Notes under the pieces: model-generated
Databases searched by the model: none
What the model was told of the DNA's origin: nothing
What the model saw: only the letters and a program-made list of their open reading frames with translations
Source of the DNA: Prolixibacteraceae bacterium
Lineage (GTDB): Bacteria; Bacteroidota; Bacteroidia; Bacteroidales; Prolixibacteraceae
Length of the DNA stretch: 64,000 bases
Assembly (NCBI GenBank): GCA_019459485.1
Contig: JAIBEZ010000085.1
Span: forward strand, 1-64,000
Direction: 5' to 3'
Program-made: the position numbers and the translations under genes
Shown: positions 54,897-63,755 of the stretch, one piece after another
Layout: each line of letters begins with the position of its first letter
Position numbering within the stretch: the first letter of the stretch is position 1

Positions 54897-56246
54897 TTAA
54901 CCCAATTCTTTCATCATCAGGTCTAATCCCTGACGAACAATGTCCTGAACTTTTATCTTTGAAGTGCAGGCATATTCGCACAAAGCAAGGTCTTCTTCAA
55001 CAATCTCGTAAATTCCGAGTTCCTCCATTTTGTCAATATCATTGGCCAGAATAGCTTTCAGAAGGTAAACCGGAAGGATGTCCATCGGCAAATATTTCTC
55101 ATATTGCCCTGAAAGGACGAATGCCCGTTCGCCGCCATGCAAATTGGCATCCAGCGTGTATGATTTTTTGGGGAATAATTTCGAAAAGAAGGCTTTACTT
55201 GCTGTAAATTTATTGAATCCGGGATCTGCCCAACCCATAAATTCATAGTTATCGCCTTCAGGAATTACAGTCAATTGGTGGTCGAAGAAGCCGAGATAAT
55301 CATCTTGCTCAACTTTTGTTCCGGTTAAGACATTACCGCTGATAATGCGTTCCTTAACTTCCTTTTTTGTATTGTTGACCAAAACATTTTCGAGACAACC
55401 TCCAAGTATGGTTGGATAATATTTTGGAGTATTCACTTCGGAACCAGTCAGCGCGACTATCTTCCTCATATCAATTTTGCCGGTTTCAAACAAACGTCCG
55501 ATGAAAAGCACATCCAACAAATTGATGGTCCAAACGATTTCGTTTTTGTTGATAGGCGATACCTGATGAATCTGAATTCCAACAACTCCAGCCGGATGCG
55601 GTCCTGAAAAAATATTGGTTTCCACATTCTTTAACTGTCCGAAAAATCCTGCATCTCCATCACGAAGTCCAAGAAAAACTTTTCCGTCGGTTAATTTCGC
55701 CAGGGCATTGATCCCTGATTGCAACATTTTCTCCTGTCCTTTCAAAATGAAAGAATAATCGGGTGCCAATGGTGCGCTATCGAAACATGATATGAAAATA
55801 TGTTTTGGTACATCGGCAGGTTTGGCCAGTATTCCGTATGGACGTTGTTTCAGAAAAGGCCACAATCCGCTTTGCAGTAAATGCGTTTTTACCTGCTCGC
55901 GTGAAAGTACTGAAGGATCGGCCTTGGTAAATGCAAGACTTTCCATCTTTCCATCTGATTCAACAACAATTTCCAGAATTTTCCGACGTTCGCCGCGGTT
56001 AACAGCCTTTACGGTGCCGCTTACCGGCGATGAAAAGAGGATCTCAGGATGATATTTGTCGAAAAACAAAGCATCGCCGGCTTTAACCTGCATGTCCGCT
56101 TTCACTTTTAGCTTTGGGGTCAATCCCGGGAAATCGGTGGGTTTGAGGGCAACAGTCCTGATCTGCGAAACCGATCCTAAAACTGTTTCAGCACCACCTT
56201 TTAACCGGATATCCAGTCCGCGTTTTAATTTGAAATGCTTTGACAT
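54897..56246 (-). CDS. nqrA: Na+-NQR subunit A
   Basis: A soluble 449-aa subunit starting with the lipoyl-like domain KHFKLKRGLDIRLKGGAETV and FDKYHPEILFSSPVSGTVKA. FKQRPYGILAKPADVPKHIFI, NIFSGPHPAGVVGIQIHQVS and YCEYACTSKI-type end (ALCEYACTSKIKVQDIVRQG) match the family. It is first in the complete nqrABCDEF operon, behind a credible promoter. The enzyme exports Na+ while oxidising NADH. Confidence 0.97.
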   Translation of the reverse strand: MSKHFKLKRGLDIRLKGGAETVLGSVSQIRTVALKPTDFPGLTPKLKVKADMQVKAGDALFFDKYHPEILFSSPVSGTVKAVNRGERRKILEIVVESDGKMESLAFTKADPSVLSREQVKTHLLQSGLWPFLKQRPYGILAKPADVPKHIFISCFDSAPLAPDYSFILKGQEKMLQSGINALAKLTDGKVFLGLRDGDAGFFGQLKNVETNIFSGPHPAGVVGIQIHQVSPINKNEIVWTINLLDVLFIGRLFETGKIDMRKIVALTGSEVNTPKYYPTILGGCLENVLVNNTKKEVKERIISGNVLTGTKVEQDDYLGFFDHQLTVIPEGDNYEFMGWADPGFNKFTASKAFFSKLFPKKSYTLDANLHGGERAFVLSGQYEKYLPMDILPVYLLKAILANDIDKMEELGIYEIVEEDLALCEYACTSKIKVQDIVRQGLDLMMKELG

Positions 56247-56281
56247 TGTATTCCCTAATTATTAAGTGATTTTTAGGTTGG

Positions 56282-56313
56282 CAAAAGTAAAAAATTAAAA
56301 TTCTTTTCCCAAT
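56282..56313 (-). promoter_or_regulatory. Bacteroidota-type promoter for the nqr operon
   Basis: Read on the minus strand, ATTG (56313-56310) and TACTTTTG (56289-56282) are 20 nt apart. The second is an exact TAnnTTTG match; the first matches TTTG in three of four bases. It ends 36 nt before the nqrA start. Confidence 0.55.
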
Positions 56314-56441
56314 CTTTGTTGGTGAAACTTATAGTAATTGAAATATTTATATACTTGAAACCGTTATCTGGATGGATGGTTTTTATCAGTTATTTGATAT
56401 ATATCAACTTTCAGGTTAAAACGGTTAAAAAAATATCGAAA

Positions 56442-57731
56442 ATGGTCAGAAAAACAGTGCTTTTAGCTTCAATTTTAAGTATTATTTTAACGTTAAATTC
56501 AGGAGCTGCCATAAAGTCTGAAAAATATTATTACCAAAATGCGGTGTACAGAGATGGGATAAAATCGGTTCAACTTTACAGAGATGGAAACGAACTTTCG
56601 AACCCGGTAATTGAGCTTGGAAGTGATGTGAAACTTGTGCTTAAATTTGATGATATTACCGAAGATGTCAGCCAGTATTCCTATACCATTATACATTGCG
56701 ATGCGAACTGGAACGAATCCTTCATTCAGCAAGCCGAGTATATTTCAGGGTTTCCTGATAACCCTGTGAACGATTATGCCATGAGCTTCAATACCACCGT
56801 AAAATTTGTAAATTATCAGTTGCGAATTCCGAATGAAGAATGTACACCAAAATATTCGGGCAATTATGCGTTGGTGATTTTTGCTGAAAACAACCGTGAA
56901 GACCTGGTTTTAATTCAACGGTTCTTTGTGGTCGAGCCACTTGTCAGGATTGAAGGTTTGGTTAAAAAAGCGACTTTCGATCCGTTTAACGGAGATAATC
57001 AGGAAGTAGATTTCAAGATTTATCATGACCGGTTGAAACTGTTAAATCCGCGCGAAGACATTCAGGTAGTTTTGATGCAAAACAGGCGGTGGGACAATGC
57101 GATACTGAATTTGAAACCAAATTATATCCGCGACAATATTCTTGACTATGATTACAATAAAGAGAATGTATTTCCGGGAGGCAATGAATTCAGGTATTTC
57201 GATATCCGTACAACAAAATACAAAGGTGAGAATGTTCAGGACATAAAGTTTTTCAGGCCGGTTTACCATGTCACCTTACTTCCGGATGCAATCAGAAGCA
57301 ACAAGAAATACTTTTCGTACCAAGAAATGAATGGCAATTTTGTGATTGAAAGTCAGGATAGGGTTACTGATTTTGATACAGAATGCGACTACGTTTTTGT
57401 TCATTTCCAGTTGCCGATGGAAAGCCGTCTGGTTGGCGGATCGGTCAATGTATTTGGAGCAATGACTGGGTGGAATGCCAATAAAACAAACGAAATGCAA
57501 TGGAATTTTGTAACTGCAGGTTATGAACTTACAATGATGTTAAAACAAGGATATTATAACTATCAATACGTATATGTTCCTGAAGGATCAAAAAAAGCGG
57601 ATTCTGTAAATCTGGAAGGAACCTTCTTTGTTACCGAAAATGAATACCAGATTTTTGCCTACTATCACGACCTTGCAAGCCGCTACGATCGTCTGGTGGG
57701 ATTTACAACATTAAATTCTCTGGTTAAATAA
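56442..57731 (+). CDS. Type IX secretion system plug protein (DUF5103 family)
   Basis: The track opens at 56316; ATG 56442 (MVRKTVLLASILSIILTLNS) gives a signal peptide and is preferred, giving 429 aa. The protein is beta-rich with the family landmarks YRDGIKSVQLYRDGNELSNP, LVLKFDDITEDVSQYSYTII, HCDANWNESFIQQAEYISGF, DVQFRYFDIR-type stretch (NEFRYFDIRTTKY) and YNYQYVYVPEGSKKADSVNL. DUF5103 members include the Plug protein that seals the SprA outer-membrane translocon of T9SS. Its presence agrees with the T9SS tails in the xylan locus. It is divergent from nqrA. Confidence 0.85.
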   Translation: MVRKTVLLASILSIILTLNSGAAIKSEKYYYQNAVYRDGIKSVQLYRDGNELSNPVIELGSDVKLVLKFDDITEDVSQYSYTIIHCDANWNESFIQQAEYISGFPDNPVNDYAMSFNTTVKFVNYQLRIPNEECTPKYSGNYALVIFAENNREDLVLIQRFFVVEPLVRIEGLVKKATFDPFNGDNQEVDFKIYHDRLKLLNPREDIQVVLMQNRRWDNAILNLKPNYIRDNILDYDYNKENVFPGGNEFRYFDIRTTKYKGENVQDIKFFRPVYHVTLLPDAIRSNKKYFSYQEMNGNFVIESQDRVTDFDTECDYVFVHFQLPMESRLVGGSVNVFGAMTGWNANKTNEMQWNFVTAGYELTMMLKQGYYNYQYVYVPEGSKKADSVNLEGTFFVTENEYQIFAYYHDLASRYDRLVGFTTLNSLVK

Positions 57732-57802
57732 CTTCGGAAAGATTGGACGATTGAAATGGGACTTTGAAGTAAATTTTGATACTGAAAACCCAATCCTCAA
57801 TT

Positions 57803-57837
57803 CTGAACACTGAGACTGAACACTGAGACTGAACACT
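57803..57837. repeat. 13-bp tandem repeat, second locus
   Basis: Two exact CTGAACACTGAGA units (57803-57815, 57816-57828) are followed by partial CTGAACACT. The array ends 7 nt before the last codon of the minus-strand sensor kinase. It is the same unit as the array at 45672. Confidence 0.8.
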
Positions 57838-57844
57838 TCCCCCG

Positions 57845-59932
57845 CTACCGAACTATCTTCAGCGTACTTTCTTCCCTGTCGTATGGCAGATCGAATGAAA
57901 AAACAGAACCTTTGCCCAATTTGGAGTTTACATTTAAGCTCCCTCCAAGTAAACGAACGTAATGTTGCGAAATTGACAATCCAAGACCAGTTCCTTCGTA
58001 GTCGCGGGATGTGCGGTTATCAAGCTGATGAAACCGTTCAAAAATACGGTCCTGATCTCTTTCCGCAATTCCAATTCCGGTATCTTTTACAAAGAATTGA
58101 ATTTGGGTTGATTCGATAATTCTGTATCCGAATTCAACCTCTCCCCTTTCGGTAAATTTTATTCCATTATCGATGAGTTTCTGGATAATTGCCTGAAGGA
58201 GAACAGGATCGGTTACAAATGCAAATTTCGGATTAGAGTTTTCACATGACAATTTAATCCTGATATCTTTTTTGTCTTCCACTTCATAGCTGAACTCCCG
58301 GTAAAGAGAAACCATCATATCATTTACCCGGCACAATGATTTTTTCACTACCAACGTATTGCTTTCAATTTTAGAAAGGCTGATCATGTCGTTTATCAGA
58401 TCCAGCAAAAGCTTTCCGTTAGTGATAATAATTTCAACAAATTTGGCCTTTTCATGATCGTCGAAATCCGAAGAACCTACCATTTTGGAGAACCCTATAA
58501 TTGCATTCATCGGGGTCCGTATTTCGTGAGAAATATTTGCAAGGAAGGCAGTTTTTAGCCGGTCGGATTCTTCTGCCCTGTTTTTTGCTTCTTCAAGATT
58601 TATCTCGGCTATTTTTCTTTTTGTAATATCACGGGCAAGCGAAATTACCGAATGGTCGTTCAGCCTGGCAATACGCATTTCGAACATGGCCGATGCAGCC
58701 TCAATTTCCAGAGCATATTCAATCGTTTCAATGCTATCAAGCTCAATACATTGCTGAATACATTGAAAAATCTTGCTTGACATTTTTTCAGAAAACCCAA
58801 CTTCAAAGATTGAATTCCCAATGATATCTTCAGGCTTTATTTTTAATGCCTCGGATGCTTTAAATACAAAATCTACATATATGCCATCTTTGTCAATAAT
58901 AAAAAACATATCAGGAATTGCTTCCAGCAGAACCTGAAACCGTTGTTTGCTTTCGTTTAGGTCAATAATCATCTTTTGTTTGGCACTAACATCAATGAAC
59001 AGACTCACAATCTGGTCATTGGTCAGCTTAAATGTTTCGACTTCATAATACCGGTCAAGATGGTCGATATAAAAAGAAAAATGCTTCTTTTTATAATTGA
59101 GATATTGTTTGTTCCAGTCGAAAGCTCCCCTGAAAATTTTGGGGAACACATCATCAGCCTTTTGATCTTTAATTTCGCGCGAAGTAATTTTAAACAACCG
59201 TTCAAAAGCGGGATTGGTTTTCCTGACGACCAAATGAGTAGGAGTTCCGAATTCGTCTTTGTCAACCTCAAGAAGCAAAAAACCCTGCGACAAAGACCGC
59301 ACTGTTTGATTAATAAGACTTTCAGTTTTTTCATTTTGTGCCTTGAGCTCATTCAAAACAGATTGAAAATTCCAGGCAATCAATAAAGCGATAATGTAAA
59401 AAGCGGTTAAAACTATAAACGGATTTATATAGCCGGATCCTACATCCCATTTAAAAACGAACAATAAATCTGTCAGCCCGGCCAAATAGGTATGAAAAAG
59501 CAAAGTCAAAAAAGAAAGCAGGTAAAAAAGTGAAATGCTTTTTTTGTCGTTGCCAAAAATCAGGAAGAAAAGAAGGAATGGGGTTAATGACCACAAAGTA
59601 TATGGAACGGAAAGATGATTCGGAAAAATTGAATAGCTTTTTGCAATGAAGAAAAAGTAGGATGCAAACGGGATCATGTAAAAAACATTGACTGCCCAGC
59701 TGACTCTTATAGTACGCAGTCCGTATAAAGCAAGACCAAAAATAATCAGTACTGATACATCTCCGGGTAAACATTTGTAGGCAGAAAATCCAATTAAATC
59801 CCTAATAAACATTATTAGTCCGGATAAAATACCCAGAATAATAAACACGTGAATACCAATTATTTTCAGGATGTCGTTTTTGGTTTCAACATGAAAATGG
59901 CCGGCAATAGAGTTTGATATAAATTTTAGCAT
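57845..59932 (-). CDS. PAS-containing sensor histidine kinase
   Basis: About six N-terminal membrane helices (residues 25-205) are followed by two PAS-like regions (about 220-335; and 345-455 with LEAIPDMFFIIDKDGIYVDF), then HisKA with FLANISHEIRTPMNAIIGFS and an HATPase domain (LIDNGIKFTERGE, DTGIGIAERDQ, GTGLGLSISQHYV). There is no receiver domain and no adjacent response regulator, so it is an orphan. At 695 aa it is typical for the group. The membrane part may sense envelope or redox conditions; the signal is unknown. It is convergent with the T9SS plug gene. Confidence 0.92.
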   Translation of the reverse strand: MLKFISNSIAGHFHVETKNDILKIIGIHVFIILGILSGLIMFIRDLIGFSAYKCLPGDVSVLIIFGLALYGLRTIRVSWAVNVFYMIPFASYFFFIAKSYSIFPNHLSVPYTLWSLTPFLLFFLIFGNDKKSISLFYLLSFLTLLFHTYLAGLTDLLFVFKWDVGSGYINPFIVLTAFYIIALLIAWNFQSVLNELKAQNEKTESLINQTVRSLSQGFLLLEVDKDEFGTPTHLVVRKTNPAFERLFKITSREIKDQKADDVFPKIFRGAFDWNKQYLNYKKKHFSFYIDHLDRYYEVETFKLTNDQIVSLFIDVSAKQKMIIDLNESKQRFQVLLEAIPDMFFIIDKDGIYVDFVFKASEALKIKPEDIIGNSIFEVGFSEKMSSKIFQCIQQCIELDSIETIEYALEIEAASAMFEMRIARLNDHSVISLARDITKRKIAEINLEEAKNRAEESDRLKTAFLANISHEIRTPMNAIIGFSKMVGSSDFDDHEKAKFVEIIITNGKLLLDLINDMISLSKIESNTLVVKKSLCRVNDMMVSLYREFSYEVEDKKDIRIKLSCENSNPKFAFVTDPVLLQAIIQKLIDNGIKFTERGEVEFGYRIIESTQIQFFVKDTGIGIAERDQDRIFERFHQLDNRTSRDYEGTGLGLSISQHYVRLLGGSLNVNSKLGKGSVFSFDLPYDREESTLKIVR

Positions 59933-60063
59933 GAAATAGCGATCACCATTCAGATTTATTGAGGCAATAAATATAGTAAAATTTAATTTCCAAACACGTT
60001 TGAGCGCATTTTCCTGATTTTTTAAAGGTGATTTTTATTAGGAATTAAAATAGCTAAAACCCA

Positions 60064-60071
60064 TAATTTTG
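60064..60071 (+). promoter_or_regulatory. -7 box candidate before pruA
   Basis: TAATTTTG is an exact TAnnTTTG match, 40 nt before the start codon. The -33 half is poor. Confidence 0.4.
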
Positions 60072-60111
60072 AAAAATCGAATTTCAAGTATTCAAAATAA
60101 TAAATAAAGCT

Positions 60112-61749
60112 ATGTCGAAAGGATTTTTCAATATTCCGGTTGCAAAAAACGAACCCATTAAAAGTTATGCACCAGGGTCGCCCGAGAGAGTAGAATTAAA
60201 GGAAATGCTGAACGATTTGCGTTCAAAAGAGCTCGAATTACCTATGATCATTGGAGGTAAAGAAGTTACGACCGATCGCCGTATCCGGATTTCACCTCCC
60301 CACGAGATTAAACATACGCTCGGATATTATTATCAGGGCGATGCCTCTCATGTTCAAATGGCCATTGATGCTGCAATGATGGCCCGTGCAAAATGGAATT
60401 CAATGGCATGGCATCATCGTGCCGCTATTTTCCTGAAAGCTGCCGATCTTCTGGCAGGTCCGTACCGGGCAAAAATTAATGCAGCCACCATGCTCGGGCA
60501 ATCAAAAAATGCGTATCAGGCCGAAATTGATGCAGCTTGCGAAATGGCTGATTTCTTCAGATTTGGTGTGAAATGCATGACCGACATATATAAAATGCAA
60601 CCAGAATCGGCTCCGGGGATCTGGAATTACAATGAATTCAGGTCGCTTGAAGGCTTTGTTTTTGCATTGACACCTTTTAATTTCACTTCGATTGCGGGAA
60701 ATCTGCCCGCTGCCCCGGCGATGATGGGAAATGTGGTGGTTTGGAAACCTTCAAAAACTGCTGTTTATTCTGCTGCTGTTATCATGGAAGTTTTTCAGGA
60801 AGCCGGGTTGCCCGATGGCGTAATTAATTTAGTGTATGTCGGAGGTCCTGCTGCTGCCGATGTGGTGCTTCAGTCGCCCGATTTTGGAGGAATCCATTTT
60901 ACAGGATCAACCGGCGTTTTTCAAAGTATCTGGAAAACAATTGGTGAAAATATATACAAGTACAAAACCTATCCGCGAATTGTAGGCGAAACCGGAGGAA
61001 AAGATTTCATTTTTGCCGATCCGACTGCCGATCCTCAAGCCGTGGCTATTTCAATGGTCCGTGGTGCTTTCGAATATCAGGGTCAGAAATGTTCTGCTGC
61101 ATCGAGAGCCTATGTTCCCCGCAGTATTTGGGACGATGTTTGCACGCGGTTAGGAAATGAACTGGCTACTGTTAAAATGGGGCCTCCTGAAGATTTTACA
61201 AATTTTGTAAATGCGGTGATCGATGAATCTTCGTTCGATAAACTTGCTGGTTTTATTGAAGCTGCCCGCAAAGATGCTGATGCAGAAATTTTATTTGGCG
61301 GAAAATGCGACAAATCAGTAGGCTATTTCATCGAACCAACGGTTATTCTGGCAAAAAAAGCAGATTACACCACGATGGTTGAAGAACTTTTTGGGCCGGT
61401 GCTCACCATTTTTGTTTACGAAGACGAGGAAATGGAAAAAACAATTGACATTCTGGACCGCACTTCTATTTATGCATTGACCGGCGCCATTTTTTCTCAG
61501 GACAGATACAGTATTGAACACCTCACCAAACGGCTCGAAAATGCTGCGGGTAACTTTTACATCAATGATAAACCTACGGGCGCAGTAGTTGGTCAGCAAC
61601 CTTTCGGAGGAGGCCGTGGTTCAGGTACGAACGACAAAGCGGGTTCGGTGTTTAATTTCCTTCGCTGGACTTCCATCCGCACAATTAAAGAAAATTTCGT
61701 TCTGCAGAAAAACTATATGTATCCAAGCTTTTTGCCTGATCAGGAATAA
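60112..61749 (+). CDS. pruA: L-glutamate gamma-semialdehyde (P5C) dehydrogenase
   Basis: The 545-aa aldehyde dehydrogenase opens MSKGFFNIPVAKNEPIKSYA, followed by the NAD site NVVVWKPSKTAVYS and IHFTGSTGVFQSIW. The catalytic Glu and Cys appear in RIVGETGGKDFIFA and QGQKCSAASRAYVP. FGGGRGSGTNDKAGS is the class-specific C-terminal loop. It converts glutamate semialdehyde (from P5C) to glutamate and is the second step after the proline dehydrogenase at 40836. It is followed by a good terminator. Confidence 0.96.
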   Translation: MSKGFFNIPVAKNEPIKSYAPGSPERVELKEMLNDLRSKELELPMIIGGKEVTTDRRIRISPPHEIKHTLGYYYQGDASHVQMAIDAAMMARAKWNSMAWHHRAAIFLKAADLLAGPYRAKINAATMLGQSKNAYQAEIDAACEMADFFRFGVKCMTDIYKMQPESAPGIWNYNEFRSLEGFVFALTPFNFTSIAGNLPAAPAMMGNVVVWKPSKTAVYSAAVIMEVFQEAGLPDGVINLVYVGGPAAADVVLQSPDFGGIHFTGSTGVFQSIWKTIGENIYKYKTYPRIVGETGGKDFIFADPTADPQAVAISMVRGAFEYQGQKCSAASRAYVPRSIWDDVCTRLGNELATVKMGPPEDFTNFVNAVIDESSFDKLAGFIEAARKDADAEILFGGKCDKSVGYFIEPTVILAKKADYTTMVEELFGPVLTIFVYEDEEMEKTIDILDRTSIYALTGAIFSQDRYSIEHLTKRLENAAGNFYINDKPTGAVVGQQPFGGGRGSGTNDKAGSVFNFLRWTSIRTIKENFVLQKNYMYPSFLPDQE

Positions 61750-61771
61750 AAAATAAAAAGAGCATAAATTT

Positions 61772-61802
61772 AAAGAGGTGAATATTTTTCACCTCTTTTT
61801 AT
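61772..61802 (+). terminator. Terminator after pruA
   Basis: AAAGAGGTGAA (61772-61782) pairs with TTCACCTCTTT (61788-61798) around a 5-nt loop, followed by T residues. It lies 23 nt after the stop. Confidence 0.88.
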
Positions 61803-61818
61803 TTCAATCAAAATAGTC

Positions 61819-61826
61819 TATTTTTG
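61819..61826 (+). promoter_or_regulatory. -7 box candidate before the FtsB-like gene
   Basis: TATTTTTG matches TAnnTTTG and lies 16 nt before the start codon, just after the pruA terminator. The -33 half is weak. Confidence 0.4.
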
Positions 61827-61842
61827 TTTCAAATCAATCGAT

Positions 61843-62151
61843 ATGAAAGCCAAAGAATTGTCCATAGTAATACTGAAAAACGTTGCGAACAAATACCTGA
61901 TAGCTTTCGCTGTATTTGTTGTTTGGGTCATGTTCTTTGATGAAAATAATTTAACAAAACACCGCCAAAACCTGGGCGAATTGGCCCAACTTCAAGCACA
62001 GGTTGATTTCTACAAGCAAAAGATTGAGGCCGACAAACGAAAATTATATGAGCTTCAAACCAACGATGAGAACCTGGAAAAATTTGCCCGCGAGCAATTT
62101 TTAATGAAAAAAGCGAATGAGGATATTTTCTTAATTGTTGAAGAAAACTAG
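61843..62151 (+). CDS. FtsB/DivIC-family septum formation initiator
   Basis: A 102-aa bitopic protein with one membrane helix (YLIAFAVFVVWVMFFDENNL) followed by a coiled coil (LGELAQLQAQVDFYKQKIEA to ELQTNDENLEKFAREQFLMK), ending in the family's short beta segment (EDIFLIVEE). FtsB/DivIC bridges FtsL and FtsQ in the divisome. It is monocistronic here. Confidence 0.92.
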   Translation: MKAKELSIVILKNVANKYLIAFAVFVVWVMFFDENNLTKHRQNLGELAQLQAQVDFYKQKIEADKRKLYELQTNDENLEKFAREQFLMKKANEDIFLIVEEN

Positions 62152-62293
62152 ATTCTAAGACATAATTGTCCTTTTTTTTGCCTTTCCCGTCGCTAACATA
62201 GCCAGTTCAGGCTTTGAAATTCACAGCTAAAAGTTATTCAAGTCCCTAACATTAAGTATTTTGTATGTTTTTTCAAAAAAGCGAATTATTTTT

Positions 62294-62324
62294 TTTGAAA
62301 AAAGTTTGAGATTTACTATATTTT
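62294..62324 (+). promoter_or_regulatory. Promoter candidate for the YqgE-family gene
   Basis: TTTG (62294-62297) and TATATTTT (62317-62324, seven of eight bases of TAnnTTTG) are separated by 19 nt, the spacing expected in Bacteroidota. The start codon is 21 nt downstream. Confidence 0.45.
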
Positions 62325-62344
62325 CCGAATAATAAGTTCGACCT

Positions 62345-62935
62345 ATGAAACTAGATATGAACATATTCCGGATAGAAACAAATCACATTGCTCCAAAAAT
62401 GGGGCACGTACTGATTGCAGAACCTTTTTTGGCAGGAAGCTATTTTAACCGATCAATTATTATTCTGGCTTCCTACAGCGAAAAAGGCGCTGTTGGTTTT
62501 ATCCTGAATAAAAAAGTAGATTATCCGGTTGAAGATTTGTTTGTTGATTTCCCGGACTTTGATTCAGAAATTCACATTGGCGGTCCTGTTGGAACCGATT
62601 CAATTTATTTCATACATACTCTTGGCGATTTGATTCCGGGAAGCCTTCACATAAAAGAAGATCTATACTGGGGTGGCGATTTTGAGGCATTAAAACGTCA
62701 GATCAAATTGGGTTTGGTTCACTCAAACCAGGTTCGTTTCTTCCTGGGATATTCAGGATGGGATCCCGGCCAGCTTGAAGAGGAAATCAAGGAAAATTCA
62801 TGGTTGGTGACAGATCTTGCACAAGCTGACCTTATGAGCATCGAAGAAAATAACTTGTGGGTTGAATCAGTCCGGTCGGTTGGCGGAAAATATTCAATGT
62901 GGGAAAATTTCCCTGAAAACCCATCGCTTAACTAA
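62345..62935 (+). CDS. YqgE/AlgH family protein
   Basis: The 196-aa protein shows the family pattern GHVLIAEPFLAGSYFNRSII, GAVGFILNKKVDYPVEDLF, IHIGGPVGTDSIYFIHTLGD, LYWGGDFEALKRQI and RFFLGYSGWDPGQLEEEIKE. The biochemical role of the family is not settled. An internal ATG (62357) could also serve as start. Its 3' end overlaps the convergent aminotransferase-like gene by 8 nt. Confidence 0.92.
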   Translation: MKLDMNIFRIETNHIAPKMGHVLIAEPFLAGSYFNRSIIILASYSEKGAVGFILNKKVDYPVEDLFVDFPDFDSEIHIGGPVGTDSIYFIHTLGDLIPGSLHIKEDLYWGGDFEALKRQIKLGLVHSNQVRFFLGYSGWDPGQLEEEIKENSWLVTDLAQADLMSIEENNLWVESVRSVGGKYSMWENFPENPSLN

Positions 62936-63755
62936 GCAAACTCCTGACGAACAAATCATTGATTTTTCTGATCGTATTGTTGAAATAGCGCTTGCCTTCA
63001 AAACCAACCACCCAGCGAATTCCATCAATAGCACTCACCAGAAAAATTTCATCTGCGTCCTTCATGTCCTGATCAGTTATTCCATCCTTTTCACTGTAAT
63101 TCAACTGCAGCTTATTAAATAAATTAAGCATCAGTGGTTTGGAAATATCCGCATAAGCTCCATGATAAATGGATGTCCCTTTTATCCTGCTTCCTTTTAT
63201 AAGGTAAATATTTGATCCAACGGCTTCAATGATTTGATCGTCGGTATTCAATAGCAAAAACTCATCGGAAGCAACATCTTTTGGATAATTTTCCGCAATT
63301 CGCCAGTTAATTTCCGATCCTAAAGAAGTATTTGAAAGTGACGAAACCGATTTTCTGATCGTATCAAAAACAGCTACGTACAAACCTTTGTCATTCAGTA
63401 CATAACCAATATTTTCGTTTTTGGCGCTTTGGATGGAATACTGAATTTTCTGTTCTGAAATCCGGAATCTAAGAGAAAGTACTGCACCTAAAAAATGTTT
63501 GTTTTTGGTGAGTGTGCGTTCCATCTGCCGTTTCAATTCTGCACCGTCGTTTTCTGTCAATTCAGGAAACGTTTGATTGAAAATCATCAGCTTCTGTTTG
63601 ATCATTTCAAGTGTTTCCCTGAAAAATGGAAAAGCAGACCGAACCGCGCGAATTCTTTCCGAAAACAAAAACCCATCCGATTCCCTCAATGAAATCCGGT
63701 ATTCGGCCATCGGCACAAACGATCCGTTTACCAATATGTAATTTCCCTCGTTCAT
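62928..63755 (-). CDS. Class IV aminotransferase homologue lacking the PLP lysine
   Basis: The fold is recognised from the N-terminal VNGSFVPMAEYRISLRESDG and the C-terminal SDEFLLLNTDDQIIEAVGSN then IYLIKG, as in PabC, DAAT and BCAT proteins. Between LSN and DE the expected stretch with the Schiff-base Lys (around xxKxxN) reads TSLGSEINWRIAENYP, with Ser or Gly where Lys should be. Either the protein is not a classical PLP enzyme or it has another role. A 4-nt ATGA overlap couples it to the upstream GmhB-like gene. The 275 aa length is normal. Confidence 0.8.
   Translation of the reverse strand: MNEGNYILVNGSFVPMAEYRISLRESDGFLFSERIRAVRSAFPFFRETLEMIKQKLMIFNQTFPELTENDGAELKRQMERTLTKNKHFLGAVLSLRFRISEQKIQYSIQSAKNENIGYVLNDKGLYVAVFDTIRKSVSSLSNTSLGSEINWRIAENYPKDVASDEFLLLNTDDQIIEAVGSNIYLIKGSRIKGTSIYHGAYADISKPLMLNLFNKLQLNYSEKDGITDQDMKDADEIFLVSAIDGIRWVVGFEGKRYFNNTIRKINDLFVRSLLS

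Noticed and set aside
56316-56441. 42-residue extension of the DUF5103 ORF
   Set aside because: It would put another hydrophobic stretch before the real signal peptide and overlaps the nqr promoter region.
62862-63122. 86-aa ORF after the YqgE-family gene
   Set aside because: It overlaps the ends of two well-supported convergent genes in other frames and shows no family features.
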